A DNA stretch of 64,000 nucleotides from Aerophototrophica crusticola (GCA_001939945.1 MOEB01000001.1:451595-515594); one strand, 5' to 3'. Numbered from the stretch's first letter, positions 34,702 through 44,072 are shown. Numbers and translations: made by a program. The notes: a model not told the origin generated them from the sequence alone.

Positions 34702-36183
34702 TTATCCCGCCCACGTCCGGCTCGTGCCCGTATCCAGCCGGATTTCCATGATGCGGTGGTTGTTGGTGTCGCTGACCAGGATGCGGTCCGGCCCGTCGGC
34801 CCAGACGCCCGCCGGTTCGCTATAGGGCAGGCAGACGGGGTCGATGCAGGTGATACGGCCCTGTTCCAGCTCCATAAGGGTCCCTGTTTCCAGGTCCAGC
34901 ACCCGGATGGCGGCGTTGTAGCTGTCCGCCACCAGCAGCTTGCCGTTTCCCCACGCCGCCACGCCCAGCGGATGTTGCAGCTTGGCCCGGTCCAGCGGGC
35001 CATCCTCGTTGCCGAAGTCGAACAAGCCCGTACCCACCAGGGTCCTTACGGTGCCGGATGTAAGGTCCAGGGCGCGGACGGAGGAGGTCTCGCTGTCGGC
35101 GAAGTACAAGGTGGCCCCGTCTGGAGACAGGCTCAAGCCGCTGGGCTGGGCCAGCGGCATCTCCGCCGCCGGGCCGTCATGCAGCCCTTCCGCCCCGCTG
35201 CCGGCGATGGCGCGAAGCTCCCCCGTGTCCAGGTCCAGGGCGGCGAGTTGGTGGGTGCCGGCGTTGGCGATGTACAGGGTGCGGCCCTTCAGTTCCAAAT
35301 CCCAGGGGGAGGCGAGGGCGGTGGCAAGGCCGGGGACGGGATCGAAGCCCAGTGCCGGCCCGCGCTTGCCCGTCCCGGCCAGGGTGGTGATTTCCCCCGT
35401 TGCCCGGTCGATGCGGCGGACGGCATGGTTGCCCGTGTCGGCCACATAGACGCTGTCCTCATCCGCCACCAGCCCCTGGGGGCTGCTGAACACGCCGTGG
35501 GACGCGGCCCCGTCCCCCGGCCCTTCCCGGCCGGAGCCGAAGCGCAGCAACTCCTGCCCCTCATCATCCAGCAGGACCACCTGGTGGTGGCCCGCATCCG
35601 CCACGACCCAGCCCTTGTCCGGCCCGGGCAAGGGCTTGACCTTACCGGGGAACAGCAGGCTGCCGGCAGGCACCACGGGCTCCGGCAGGTCCAGTGCGCC
35701 GGGGCGCATCAGCCCCTCCCCATGGTACTGGCGCAACGCCTCGGTCACCGCCTCCAACAGGACCTGCGGGTCCGACTCGCCGGAGGTCTGGCCCACCACA
35801 TAGCCGTGGGGGGAGATGAAGGAGAGGGTAGGCCAGGCCCGCACGCCGTATTGCTGCCAGAGCTGGAAGCCGGGGTCGTGGGCCACCGGGTGCCGGATGC
35901 CATAGCGGGCGATAGCGGCGGCCACGTTCTTCGGCTGGCGCTCCGCGCTGAACTTGGGGGAGTGGACGCCGATGACCACCACGTCGTCGGGGAACGTCTC
36001 TTCCACCAGCCGCAGGGTGGGCAGGATCTGGACGCAATTGATGCAGCAGAAGGTCCAGAAATCCAGGAGTACCAGCTTGCCGCGCAGGTCCTTCAGGGAC
36101 AGCGGCCTGCCGGTGTTGAACCAAGTAAGCCCGGGCCGGTCGATCTCCGGGGCCCGGGTGATGCCGAAAGCCTGCCGCGCCAT
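34702..36183 (-). CDS. thioredoxin-like / NHL-repeat protein (NHLRC2-like)
   Basis: 493 residues. An N-terminal thioredoxin-like fold (1 to about 150) carries the CxxC in FCCINCVQILP and a cis-Pro in RAWPTLSF. At least four NHL beta-propeller blades follow (VADTGNHAVRRID, IANAGTHQLAALD, FADSETSSVRALD, VADSYNAAIRVLD, VSDTNNHRIMEI). The combination matches NHLRC2 homologues. No signal peptide, so it should be cytoplasmic. Redox partner unknown. Confidence 0.92.
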   Translation of the reverse strand: MARQAFGITRAPEIDRPGLTWFNTGRPLSLKDLRGKLVLLDFWTFCCINCVQILPTLRLVEETFPDDVVVIGVHSPKFSAERQPKNVAAAIARYGIRHPVAHDPGFQLWQQYGVRAWPTLSFISPHGYVVGQTSGESDPQVLLEAVTEALRQYHGEGLMRPGALDLPEPVVPAGSLLFPGKVKPLPGPDKGWVVADAGHHQVVLLDDEGQELLRFGSGREGPGDGAASHGVFSSPQGLVADEDSVYVADTGNHAVRRIDRATGEITTLAGTGKRGPALGFDPVPGLATALASPWDLELKGRTLYIANAGTHQLAALDLDTGELRAIAGSGAEGLHDGPAAEMPLAQPSGLSLSPDGATLYFADSETSSVRALDLTSGTVRTLVGTGLFDFGNEDGPLDRAKLQHPLGVAAWGNGKLLVADSYNAAIRVLDLETGTLMELEQGRITCIDPVCLPYSEPAGVWADGPDRILVSDTNNHRIMEIRLDTGTSRTWAG

Positions 36184-36290
36184 GTTGGTTCCTTCTGGCG
36201 GTACCGCAGGCCCTTAAATTGGATTGGACAGCCGGCAAGGGAACAGGGCCCCCCGATGTTCCCCTGCCGGCCGTCCGCGCAGCCCTGCCG

Positions 36291-36701
36291 TTACTCCGCC
36301 GCCGGCAGGGCCGCAGCCCGTCGGGCCGAACTGGTGGCCCGGAAGACCTGCACGGCGAACAGCGCCATGCCAAGGATGGTGAGCATCGCGCCGGCCCCCG
36401 CCAGCGGGCCCACTTTCTCATGCTGGCCCATGCCGATCATCACCAGCGCCGGCAGCATCAGGGCCAAACCGGTGGCCGAGGCGCCCAGGTGCCAGCGGGG
36501 CAGCCGGCCCCAGGCCATGTCGGGCACCACGTGGTAGACCAGCCCGAACAAGGTCATGGACAGCCAGCCCAGCGTGTTCAGGTGCACATGCACCGGCACC
36601 TGGCTGTGGTCGCCGCTCATGGCCATGGCGATGCCCACGCCCATGGCCCCCACGCCGGACAGGGCCGCCAGCCGCAGGAACCAGGCGGATACGGTGTTCA
36701 T
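36291..36701 (-). CDS. four-helix membrane protein related to haem-copper oxidase subunit I-like family
   Basis: 136 residues with four hydrophobic helices. PVHVHLNTLGWLSMTLFGL resembles a short membrane family with a haem-copper oxidase subunit I-type helix (HxHLNxLGW). Its histidines could bind haem or metal, though the full oxidase ligand set is absent. The start MNTVSAWFLRL is used; an ATG eight codons upstream is possible. Isolated gene. Confidence 0.75.
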   Translation of the reverse strand: MNTVSAWFLRLAALSGVGAMGVGIAMAMSGDHSQVPVHVHLNTLGWLSMTLFGLVYHVVPDMAWGRLPRWHLGASATGLALMLPALVMIGMGQHEKVGPLAGAGAMLTILGMALFAVQVFRATSSARRAAALPAAE

Positions 36702-36831
36702 ATCTACATCCCCCGAAGCGATCATCCTGGCCGCCTGCTTCTGCCGCGGCCGTCATGGGGCAAAGGATGCGCCGGTCGCGGGGCAGGCGTCTTTAAGGCC
36801 GGTCTGAAAAATTCTTAAAATGCTGGAGACC

Positions 36832-38322
36832 TCATTCCGCCGGCACGGCCGCGCGGAACAGGCCGCGGCGGCGGGCGGGCAGGGCCCTGTCCAGCACCAG
36901 GGCCAGCCGCTCTGCGGCCCGGCCGATCCTTTCCGGCGTGAAGGGGGCATAGCCCAGCACCACCATGTCCCGCTCCCCCGCCCCCTGGCGGAAGCCGGAC
37001 AGGGCGGGAAGCTCCAGGCGGTGGGCGGCGGCCAGGGCCTCCAGCTCCGTGTCGGCGAAACCCAGGCCCGGGTCGATCCGGCCGGTCAGGTGCAGCCCGG
37101 CCGGCGAGGGGGAAAGGCTGATCGCCCCATGCCAGTGCCGCTTGGCCGCGGTCAGCAGGGCCTCCTGCCGCTCGGCATAGGCACAGCGGGCCCGCCGCAG
37201 GTGGCTTGCGAAATGACCCTCCGCCAGGAAGTCGTGCACCGCCATCTGCTCCGGCAGGGCCACGGCCAGGTCCAGGGTCTGGCGAAGGGCCTGGGCGGCG
37301 CCTACCAGCTCCGGCGGCACCACCAGCCAGGCAAGCCGCAGGGCGGGCACAAGGGTCCGCTCCAGGCATCCCAGGTGCAGCACCCGGCCGCCGCCGTCCA
37401 ACCCCTGCAGGGAGGCCAGCGGGCGGCCGCTGTAGCGGATGCCGCCGTCACAATCATCCTCGATTATCCAGGCGCCGGACCGCCGGGCCCAGGCCAACAG
37501 CGCCTGCCGGCGGCGCATGCCCAGGCTGCCGCCCAGGGGGAACTGCCAGCCCGGCGTGACCAGGGCGGCATCCACGTCCGGGGCTAGGCGTTGGGCACGG
37601 TCGACGTCCATGCCTTCGGCGTCCACGGGCACGGTGACCGGGTGCAGCCCCCGCCCGTTCAGCACGGTCCGCTGCACGGGGCAGCCGGGGTCCTCCACCC
37701 AGACCCGCGCGCCAGGGGCGAGGACGAGGGCGGCGGCGAGCTGCAGGGCGGCCGTGCGCCCCGGCAGCACCAGGATCTGTTCGGCGTCGCAGTCCAGCCC
37801 GCGGCTGGTCTGCAAATGGGCGGCCAGGGTGCGGCGCAAGGGCAGCCACCCGCCTGAGGTGTCGGACCCCAGCAGCAGGCCGGCGGCATCGCGCCAGCGC
37901 TTGGCCAGCAGCTTGCGCCAGGTCTCCACCTCGAACTGGTCGATGGCGGGGACGCCGGGGCGGAAGGGCAGCAGCTCCGCCCCCGCGGCGGGGACGGTGG
38001 CCGGCCGCACGGGCCGCGGTGTCGGGGCCAGGCGCAGGGCCGGGGCCATGGCCTCCTCCGGCAGGGCGCGCGAAACGTAGGTGCCACTGCCGACCCGGGC
38101 TTCCAGGTAACCCTCGGAGGTCAGCCGGTCCACCGCCGCCACCACCGTGTTGCGGGACACGCCCAGGTCGCGGGACAGGGTCCGGGTGCTGGGCAGGCGG
38201 TCGCCCGGCCTTATCGCGCCGGAAAGGATGGCGCCGCGCAGCCGGTCGAACAGCCGCTGTTGCAGCGGCACGCCGGTATCCTCGGCGAACAGGCTGACCA
38301 GGGGTCCTTGGCTGAGCTTCAT
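36832..38322 (-). CDS. MocR/GntR-type regulator with degenerate PLP site
   Basis: 496 residues. GntR-type winged helix (1 to about 80: RLPSTRTLSRDLGVSRNTV) joined to an aminotransferase-like domain. In functional MocR proteins the PLP lysine lies in a GTFSKTLFPALRLGY-type motif; here it reads GCLERTLVPALRLAW with Arg322. The usual EDDYDSE is EDDCDGG (Cys291) and the usual SHQFPLG is GWQFPLG. PLP cannot form a Schiff base here, so it may sense something else or bind DNA constitutively. No obvious target operon is adjacent. Confidence 0.85.
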   Translation of the reverse strand: MKLSQGPLVSLFAEDTGVPLQQRLFDRLRGAILSGAIRPGDRLPSTRTLSRDLGVSRNTVVAAVDRLTSEGYLEARVGSGTYVSRALPEEAMAPALRLAPTPRPVRPATVPAAGAELLPFRPGVPAIDQFEVETWRKLLAKRWRDAAGLLLGSDTSGGWLPLRRTLAAHLQTSRGLDCDAEQILVLPGRTAALQLAAALVLAPGARVWVEDPGCPVQRTVLNGRGLHPVTVPVDAEGMDVDRAQRLAPDVDAALVTPGWQFPLGGSLGMRRRQALLAWARRSGAWIIEDDCDGGIRYSGRPLASLQGLDGGGRVLHLGCLERTLVPALRLAWLVVPPELVGAAQALRQTLDLAVALPEQMAVHDFLAEGHFASHLRRARCAYAERQEALLTAAKRHWHGAISLSPSPAGLHLTGRIDPGLGFADTELEALAAAHRLELPALSGFRQGAGERDMVVLGYAPFTPERIGRAAERLALVLDRALPARRRGLFRAAVPAE

Positions 38323-38492
38323 GCGACCGGGCCTTTCGGGATCGGGGCGGGGTGGTTGGGTGGGGCTCGGGAAGGGGACCCTGGCAGGCGGTGGGGAACA
38401 CCGCCTGCCAAGTGGGTTGGGGCGGCTTGACGACCGGGGAGCCGCCCCGACGACGGCGGGCAGGGGCAGCCCGCCGGCGGTCTCTCGGAACG

Positions 38493-38783
38493 TCAGCCCT
38501 CCACCTTGCCGGTGGCGGGGTCCACCACGATGGTGCCCAGGGGCACGCCCTCGCGGCTCTCGACCTTGAAGTGGTACTTGCCGTCCACCTGCCGACCGGT
38601 GCCCAACCAGCCCTTGTTCTTGGTCTCTTTCAGGTGGGCACGTGCCACCTGCTTGGCCTCGGACATGGTCATGGGCTGCGCCGTGGCGGCTGTTGCCTCA
38701 CCTCGGCCGGGCGTCTCGGTGGCGGCCAGGGCGGGTGCGGCCAGCAAAAGGGTCGCCAGGGCGGCGGCGGTCAGGATACGCAT
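38493..38783 (-). CDS. small exported PepSY-domain protein
   Basis: 96 residues: signal peptide (MRILTAAALATLLLAAPALA) then a PepSY-like domain ending GTIVVDPATGKVEG. PepSY proteins are often targets or modulators of envelope two-component systems. It is divergent from an OmpR-type regulator gene, with a palindrome in the shared 200-bp gap. The start at MRILTAA gives a clean leader. Confidence 0.8.
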   Translation of the reverse strand: MRILTAAALATLLLAAPALAATETPGRGEATAATAQPMTMSEAKQVARAHLKETKNKGWLGTGRQVDGKYHFKVESREGVPLGTIVVDPATGKVEG

Positions 38784-38922
38784 CTGGTTGTCTCCTCGGT
38801 GGGAAGGCAACCGTCCGGGGCGGCGAACGGATCAGGTAAGGAGGAGGAGACCACAGGGCCGTTGCCGGTCCATGTCACCCGCGCGGGGCTTTTGAAACAC
38901 TTCGTATCGGTGGGGCCAAAGC

Positions 38923-38938
38923 GTTACAGTGCGGTAAC
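38923..38938. promoter_or_regulatory. palindrome GTTAC-N6-GTAAC in the pepSY/response-regulator gap
   Basis: GTTACAGTGCGGTAAC lies 46 bp before the regulator start and about 140 bp before the pepSY start. It is a plausible binding site for the adjacent OmpR-type regulator, controlling both divergent genes. Confidence 0.4.
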
Positions 38939-38983
38939 AACAAGCCGTTCGGCACCACCCCAGGGCGACGTTAATATTCGGCC

Positions 38984-39700
38984 ATGACCGAGACCACGCA
39001 TCTGCTTGTCGTCGACGACGACCGAGAGATCAGGGACCTGCTGACGCGATACCTGACGCGCCACGGATACCGTGTCACCGCCGCCAAGGACGGGGCGGAG
39101 ATGCGCCGCTTCCTGGCGGACCGCAACATAGACCTGATCGTGCTGGACCTGATGCTGCCGGGTGAGGACGGGCTGTCCCTCTGCCGCTCCGTCCGGGCGG
39201 AAGGTGGGCCCCCCGTGGTCATGCTGTCCGCCATGGGTGAGGACGCGGACCGCATCCTGGGCCTGGAGATCGGCGCCGACGACTACCTGCCGAAGCCCTT
39301 CAACCCGCGGGAACTGGTGGCCCGCATCAAGGCGGTGCTGCGCCGGGCGCAGGGAACGTCCCATGCCGGGCCGGTCGCCACCGGCTCCGTCCATTTCTGC
39401 GGATTCACCCTGGACCAGGCCCAGCGCCGCCTGACCGACAAGGACGGGCAGGAGGTGGCGCTGACCGCCGGGGAGTATGAGCTGCTGGTGGCCCTGGCCA
39501 CCCGGCCACGCCGGGTGCTGTCCCGGGATGATCTGCTGGAAATCACCCGTGGCCGCTCCGCCGGGCCGTTCGACCGCTCCATCGACGTGCAGATCAGCCG
39601 CCTGCGCCGGAAGATCGAGCCCGACCCCGCCGACCCCACCATCATCAAGACCGTCCGTTCGGGCGGCTACATCTTCTCGCCGGAGGTCTCCGCACCATGA
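38984..39700 (+). CDS. OmpR-family response regulator
   Basis: 238 residues. Receiver (1-120) with DDD near residue 10, phospho-Asp in IVLDLMLPGEDG and Lys in LPKPFN. A C-terminal OmpR winged helix (about 135-235: DRSIDVQISRLRRKIE) follows. Its stop overlaps the kinase start by 4 bp (ATGA). Likely targets are the divergent pepSY gene and mipA, inferred from position. Confidence 0.95.
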   Translation: MTETTHLLVVDDDREIRDLLTRYLTRHGYRVTAAKDGAEMRRFLADRNIDLIVLDLMLPGEDGLSLCRSVRAEGGPPVVMLSAMGEDADRILGLEIGADDYLPKPFNPRELVARIKAVLRRAQGTSHAGPVATGSVHFCGFTLDQAQRRLTDKDGQEVALTAGEYELLVALATRPRRVLSRDDLLEITRGRSAGPFDRSIDVQISRLRRKIEPDPADPTIIKTVRSGGYIFSPEVSAP

Positions 39701-41010
39701 GGGCCCTCACCGACCGGATGTCCTACTCGATCTTCGCGGTGCTGGTGGGGGGCATCCTGCTGTCGCAGGCCATCGCCCTGGGCCTTTACCGCAACGACCG
39801 GGCAGAGGCGGTGGCCGACGCGGAAGGCGGGCAGCTCTCCAATTGCCTCGACGCCTTCGCCCTGGCCATCGAGGGGCAGCCCACCGACGTGCGCACCGGC
39901 CTGCTGGCCAGCCTGAAGCAGCAGGAGCTGACCGTGCGCACGGCGGCCGGCCATTCCGTCGTGCTGGACGTCTATGAGAGGCAGAAGAAGGTGGAGGGCA
40001 AGCCGGAGATGAGCCCCGCCGTCTCCGTCCCGCCCTTCGGCGTGCCCCTGCCGCCCCCGCCGGAGCCGAACATCATCGAGGTGTCGCGCCAGTTGAAGGA
40101 CGGCACCTGGATGAAGTTCCACGCCCCCGTCACCGCCACCGACGCGCTGAAGGAGCCGGGCTTCATGGCCTCGCTCGCCGGCAGCGCCGCCGTGGCCATC
40201 CTGCTGTCCGCCTGGGTGCTGGGCTTCACCACCCGGCCGCTTCGCCGCTTCGCCGCCGCCGCCAACCGGCTGGGCGTGGACATGAGCGCGCCGTCCCTGG
40301 ACGAGTCCGGCCCGCGGGAGGTGCGCCTGGCCGCCAGCGCCTTCAACACCATGCAGCGCCGGCTGAAGGCGTTCGTGGAGGACCGGACGCGCATGCTGGC
40401 CGCCGTCAGCCACGACCTGCGCACTCCGCTTACCCGCCTGCGCCTCCGGGCGGAGTTCATCGACGACGACGCGGTGCGGGAGAAGATGCTGGAGGACCTG
40501 GCGGAGATGGAGGCGATGATCGGCTCCACCCTGGCCTTCGCCCGTGACCAGGCGAACGAGGAACCGATGCAGGCCATCGACCTCAACGCCATGCTGGGCA
40601 AGGTGGCGGAGGACATGCGCGATGCCGGCAGGCCGGTGGGCCTCACCCCCGCGCCGCAGCCGCTGCCCGTGATGGGCCGTCGCATGGGCCTGCGCCGGGC
40701 CTTCTGCAACCTGCTGGACAATGCCGTGAAGTATGGCGGCACGGCAGAGCTTGGCCTGTCCCGCGGGGCGGAAACGGTGACGGTCACCATCGACGACCAC
40801 GGCCCCGGCATCCCGGAGGCGGAGTTCGACAACGTCTTCCGGCCCTTTTACCGGCTGGAGGCTTCCCGCTCCCGCGACACGGGCGGCACGGGGCTGGGCC
40901 TGTCGGTCGCCAACGACATCATCCGCGGCCATGGCGGGGAAATCCGCCTGTCCAACCGGCCCGGCGGCGGCCTCCGGGTGACGGTGACCCTGCCGGTGGG
41001 GGAGGGGTGA
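39697..41010 (+). CDS. sensor histidine kinase (EnvZ/QseC-like)
   Basis: 437 residues. Helix 1 at about 10-28, a periplasmic domain of about 125 residues with a Pro-rich stretch, helix 2 at about 152-172, then HAMP, HisKA and HATPase_c. H box AAVSHDLRTPLTRL, N box NLLDNAVKYGG, DHGPGIPE and GTGLGLSVAND are all intact. It is expected to phosphorylate the overlapping OmpR-type regulator. The signal is unknown; the pepSY and mipA neighbours suggest envelope stress. Confidence 0.95.
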   Translation: MRALTDRMSYSIFAVLVGGILLSQAIALGLYRNDRAEAVADAEGGQLSNCLDAFALAIEGQPTDVRTGLLASLKQQELTVRTAAGHSVVLDVYERQKKVEGKPEMSPAVSVPPFGVPLPPPPEPNIIEVSRQLKDGTWMKFHAPVTATDALKEPGFMASLAGSAAVAILLSAWVLGFTTRPLRRFAAAANRLGVDMSAPSLDESGPREVRLAASAFNTMQRRLKAFVEDRTRMLAAVSHDLRTPLTRLRLRAEFIDDDAVREKMLEDLAEMEAMIGSTLAFARDQANEEPMQAIDLNAMLGKVAEDMRDAGRPVGLTPAPQPLPVMGRRMGLRRAFCNLLDNAVKYGGTAELGLSRGAETVTVTIDDHGPGIPEAEFDNVFRPFYRLEASRSRDTGGTGLGLSVANDIIRGHGGEIRLSNRPGGGLRVTVTLPVGEG

Positions 41011-41103
41011 GGGTAGTGTTTGTCTTCCGGAGCCATTGAAGCTTTCGTCATCCCGGCGAAAGCCATAGGCGTCGGGTCAAGCGGCAGGGCCGCGTTTCTG
41101 TTT

Positions 41104-41194
41104 CCCCCGCGCAGGCGGGGGCCCACAGTTCTTGACCAGGGATGTGCTGTCACTGGGTTCTGGAAAAACCGTGGACCCCCGCCTGCGCGGGGGA
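41104..41194. repeat. inverted GTGGACCCCCGCC-family repeat
   Basis: CCCCCGCGCAGGCGGGGG (itself palindromic) with CCCAC at one end and GTGGACCCCCGCCTGCGCGG in inverse orientation about 65 bp on. The same pair recurs at 61216-61300. Intergenic, downstream of the kinase. Confidence 0.65.
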
Positions 41195-41280
41195 AGCAGG
41201 GAAGGGCAACTGTCGCCGTGGGGGATGGCGCTGGAGCCTGCGGGTCAGGGTGCCCAACGGAAACCCCGCCCCACCCCACC

Positions 41281-42072
41281 TCAGAAGCTGTAGCTCACGC
41301 CCAGCCCGCCGAAGAACTGGTCGGCGCTGCCGTCCCGGTCCACGATGGGGCTGTCCTTCGCGTCGCCCAGCAGGCGCTTGTAGCCGGCGATGCCGGTCAG
41401 GGCCCAATCCTCCGTCAGGCTGTAGATGCCGAACACGGTGAAGGCCACGTCCTTGAAGCCGGAGTCGGTCTCGTATACCGGCCGCCCGGAACGCTCGGCC
41501 TGGGCCGGGGTGATGCCGAAATAGGACCGCATGTAATCCTTGCTGGCCCAGGTGGCGGAGGGACCGGCGAACAGCATCAGGTCGTCGGTCGGCCGGGCCT
41601 GGTAGATGGCGGAGACGGTGGCCGTCACCCCGTCATGCCCGTCGCCCAGCAGATCGCCCGTCACATCCAGCCCCAGCCCCACCTGGCCGATCCGGTACTC
41701 GGCAAAGGCGGTGCCGACCATGGTCCCGTCCACGTCGCCCAGGCCGCGCAGGGCGTCGTTGTCGTTTTCCTCACGCCCGCCGTCATAGTTCAGGCTGACG
41801 CCGGCGGTCAGGGACCGGGTGTTCAGCACGTTCACGCCCAGGCCTCGGCGATCCAGGAAGAAGGTCTCGCCATAGGTGATCTCCAGGTCCGGGACCGGCT
41901 TCACCTCATACTCGTCCGCTCCCTCATATTCCGGCAGCACCAGGCCCAGCAGGCCGACACGGGCATTCCACCCCTCCTTCGGGGGCGGGCCACCCTGGGC
42001 CAGGGCGGGGGCAGGCAGGGTCAGGCCGGCCAGCAGCGCCAGGGCGGCTGGCGCGCGCAGCGAAAAGCTCAT
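41281..42072 (-). CDS. MipA/OmpV family outer-membrane protein
   Basis: 263 residues: signal peptide (ending APALAQG), then a beta-barrel of alternating strands closing with the C-terminal GGLGVSYSF, the aromatic ending of outer-membrane proteins. ARVGLLGLVLPEYEGADEYEV is typical of MipA/OmpV. MipA-type proteins scaffold murein enzymes and respond to antimicrobial stress. It stands at the end of the two-component cluster, convergent with the kinase. Confidence 0.9.
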   Translation of the reverse strand: MSFSLRAPAALALLAGLTLPAPALAQGGPPPKEGWNARVGLLGLVLPEYEGADEYEVKPVPDLEITYGETFFLDRRGLGVNVLNTRSLTAGVSLNYDGGREENDNDALRGLGDVDGTMVGTAFAEYRIGQVGLGLDVTGDLLGDGHDGVTATVSAIYQARPTDDLMLFAGPSATWASKDYMRSYFGITPAQAERSGRPVYETDSGFKDVAFTVFGIYSLTEDWALTGIAGYKRLLGDAKDSPIVDRDGSADQFFGGLGVSYSF

Positions 42073-42285
42073 GGTCCGAAGACTCCCGATGATCTGGCGG
42101 CGACACCACCATAGGGTCGGCCGCGGCGTGGTGGTACCCGCGGCGGTATCCCGTGGCTGTGACCGGTGTCACGGGCCGAAGTCGTTGCGAAAACAAACGT
42201 TACCAGGGTGACCGCGCCCGCGCCGCTTGCTAATGTCCTCACCTTGCACCCGCGCGGAAGACGCGGGCCAACGGAGTTTCGAGAC

Positions 42286-43467
42286 ATGCCCATCGTCAAC
42301 CGCATCGCCGAATTCCACGCCGACATGACGCAATGGCGGCACCAGATCCACGCCAACCCGGAACTGGGCTTCGAGGAGCACCAGACCTCTGCCCTGGTGG
42401 CGGCGAAGCTGGCGGAATGGGGGATCGAGGTGCACCGGGGCCTGGCGGGTACCGGCGTGGTGGGCGTGCTGCACGGGGCGAAGGGGCCCAACGGCCGGGC
42501 CGTCGGCCTGCGTGCCGACATGGACGCGCTGCCCATGCAGGAGGCGAACGACTTCGCCCACGCCTCCAAGGTCCCCGGCAAGATGCACGCCTGCGGCCAT
42601 GACGGCCACACCACCATGCTGCTGGGGGCCGCCCGCTACCTGGCGGAGACGCGCAACTTCGACGGTACGGTGAACTTCATCTTCCAGCCCGCCGAGGAAG
42701 GGAAGGGCGGCGGCCGCAAGATGGTGGAGGAGGGGCTGTTCGAGAAGTTCCCCTGCGACCTGGTCTTCGGTATGCACAACTGGCCTGACATGCCGCCGGG
42801 GGAGATCATGGTGAAGCCCGGCCCGATCATGGCCGGCGCCGACCAGTTCGACATCAGGATCTACGGCCGCGGCGGCCACGCCGCCCTGCCGCACCATTCC
42901 ATCGACCCGGTGGTTGTGGCCGCCCAGGTGATCATGGCCGCCCAGACCCTGGTCAGCCGCAATGTCAGCCCCATCGAGGCCGGCGTGGTCAGCATCACCC
43001 AGGTGAATGCCGGCAGCGCCTACAACGTCATCCCGCAGGAGGTTTCCCTGCGCGGCACTGTCCGCGCCCTGACGCATGAGGTGCGGGACATGCTGGAGGC
43101 GGGCCTGCGCCGCATCGTGGACACCATCCCGCAGGCGTTCGGCGCGACGGCGGAGATCGAGTACCGCATCGGTTACCCGCCCACCGTGAACAGCAGCGGC
43201 ACCCCCAACGACCTGGCCCGCGCCGCCGCGGAGGCGCTGGTCGGCAGGGACCGGGTGCATGACGACCTCGGGCCCAGCATGGGGGCGGAGGACTTCGCCT
43301 TCATGCTGAAGGAACGGCCGGGCACCTATGTCTGGATCGGCCAGGGCGGGTCGGAACTGGGCTGCATGCTCCACAACCCGCGCTACGACTTCAACGACGA
43401 GGTGCTGCCGCTGGGCGCCAGCTACTGGGCCAAGCTGGTAGAGACGGCACTGCCCAAGGCCGCCTGA
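42286..43467 (+). CDS. M20 family amidohydrolase (hippurate/aminoacylase type)
   Basis: 393 residues. Metal-binding motifs GLRADMDALPMQE, HACGHDGHTTML and FQPAEEGKGGG fit the M20D aminoacylase/hippuricase group. It hydrolyses an N-acyl amino acid or related amide. The ATG at 42286 is chosen over a 40-residue unconserved extension. The next gene follows after 2 bp, so they are likely co-transcribed. Confidence 0.93.
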   Translation: MPIVNRIAEFHADMTQWRHQIHANPELGFEEHQTSALVAAKLAEWGIEVHRGLAGTGVVGVLHGAKGPNGRAVGLRADMDALPMQEANDFAHASKVPGKMHACGHDGHTTMLLGAARYLAETRNFDGTVNFIFQPAEEGKGGGRKMVEEGLFEKFPCDLVFGMHNWPDMPPGEIMVKPGPIMAGADQFDIRIYGRGGHAALPHHSIDPVVVAAQVIMAAQTLVSRNVSPIEAGVVSITQVNAGSAYNVIPQEVSLRGTVRALTHEVRDMLEAGLRRIVDTIPQAFGATAEIEYRIGYPPTVNSSGTPNDLARAAAEALVGRDRVHDDLGPSMGAEDFAFMLKERPGTYVWIGQGGSELGCMLHNPRYDFNDEVLPLGASYWAKLVETALPKAA

Positions 43468-43469
43468 CC

Positions 43470-43994
43470 ATGCGGCTGGCACGCCCGGTCGTCGCCGCCG
43501 CCCTGCTGCTGCCCGCGCTGTCGGGCTGCGGCGGGGCATCTGCCTGGCTGGCGGGGGAGTCGGCCATGAGCACGGCCGACATGCCGCCGTCGGAGGCGGG
43601 AATGCCGCTGGTGGGACGGCGGCAATGGCACGGCGACGTCAGCCGCGCCCAGAGCACCGCCTTCCTGGTGGCGCGGACGGAGGCCGAGTGGAAGGCCCTT
43701 TGGGACCTGGTGGGCAAGGACCCGCCGGGCGCCTTGCCGGACAAGCTGATGGCCCTGGGCGTCTTCATCGGCACCCGCACCAGCACCGGCTACGGCGTGG
43801 ACATCCAGAACATCCGCCTGGACAGCCGCCCCGGCCAGCGCGACCGCCTTCTGGTGGAATACCGGGAGAAATCGCCGCCGGAGCAGCTGATGGTGGCCCA
43901 GATGCTGACCAGCCCCTATGCCATCATCCTGGTGGACCAGACTGACGCCCCCGTCCGCTATGCCAAGCTGCCGGACGAGCCCAGACGCCCGTAG
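43470..43994 (+). CDS. putative lipoprotein with PrcB-like domain
   Basis: 174 residues. A lipobox (LLLPALSGCGG) marks Cys18 as the lipidation site. The rest resembles the PrcB C-terminal family: TEAEWKALWDLV, LGVFIGTRTSTGYGVDIQNI and TSPYAIILVDQ. PrcB-type proteins bind proteases in some bacteria; the role here is open. Its TAG stop is the TAG of a GTAGGTCG repeat unit. Confidence 0.75.
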   Translation: MRLARPVVAAALLLPALSGCGGASAWLAGESAMSTADMPPSEAGMPLVGRRQWHGDVSRAQSTAFLVARTEAEWKALWDLVGKDPPGALPDKLMALGVFIGTRTSTGYGVDIQNIRLDSRPGQRDRLLVEYREKSPPEQLMVAQMLTSPYAIILVDQTDAPVRYAKLPDEPRRP

Positions 43995-44072
43995 GTCGGG
44001 GTGACCAACGGGAACCCCGACATCCCAGGCCGGCGATTGTCGGGGTTCGGCTCCGCCCCATCCACGACCTAC
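43991..44072. repeat. REP-type pair filling a convergent gap
   Basis: GTAGGTCGGGGTGACC on the left and its partner ending CACGACCTAC on the right enclose a CCCCGAC / GTCGGGG pair. The left GTAG provides the stop of the PrcB-like gene; the right CTAC provides the stop of the oppC-type gene. Confidence 0.75.
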
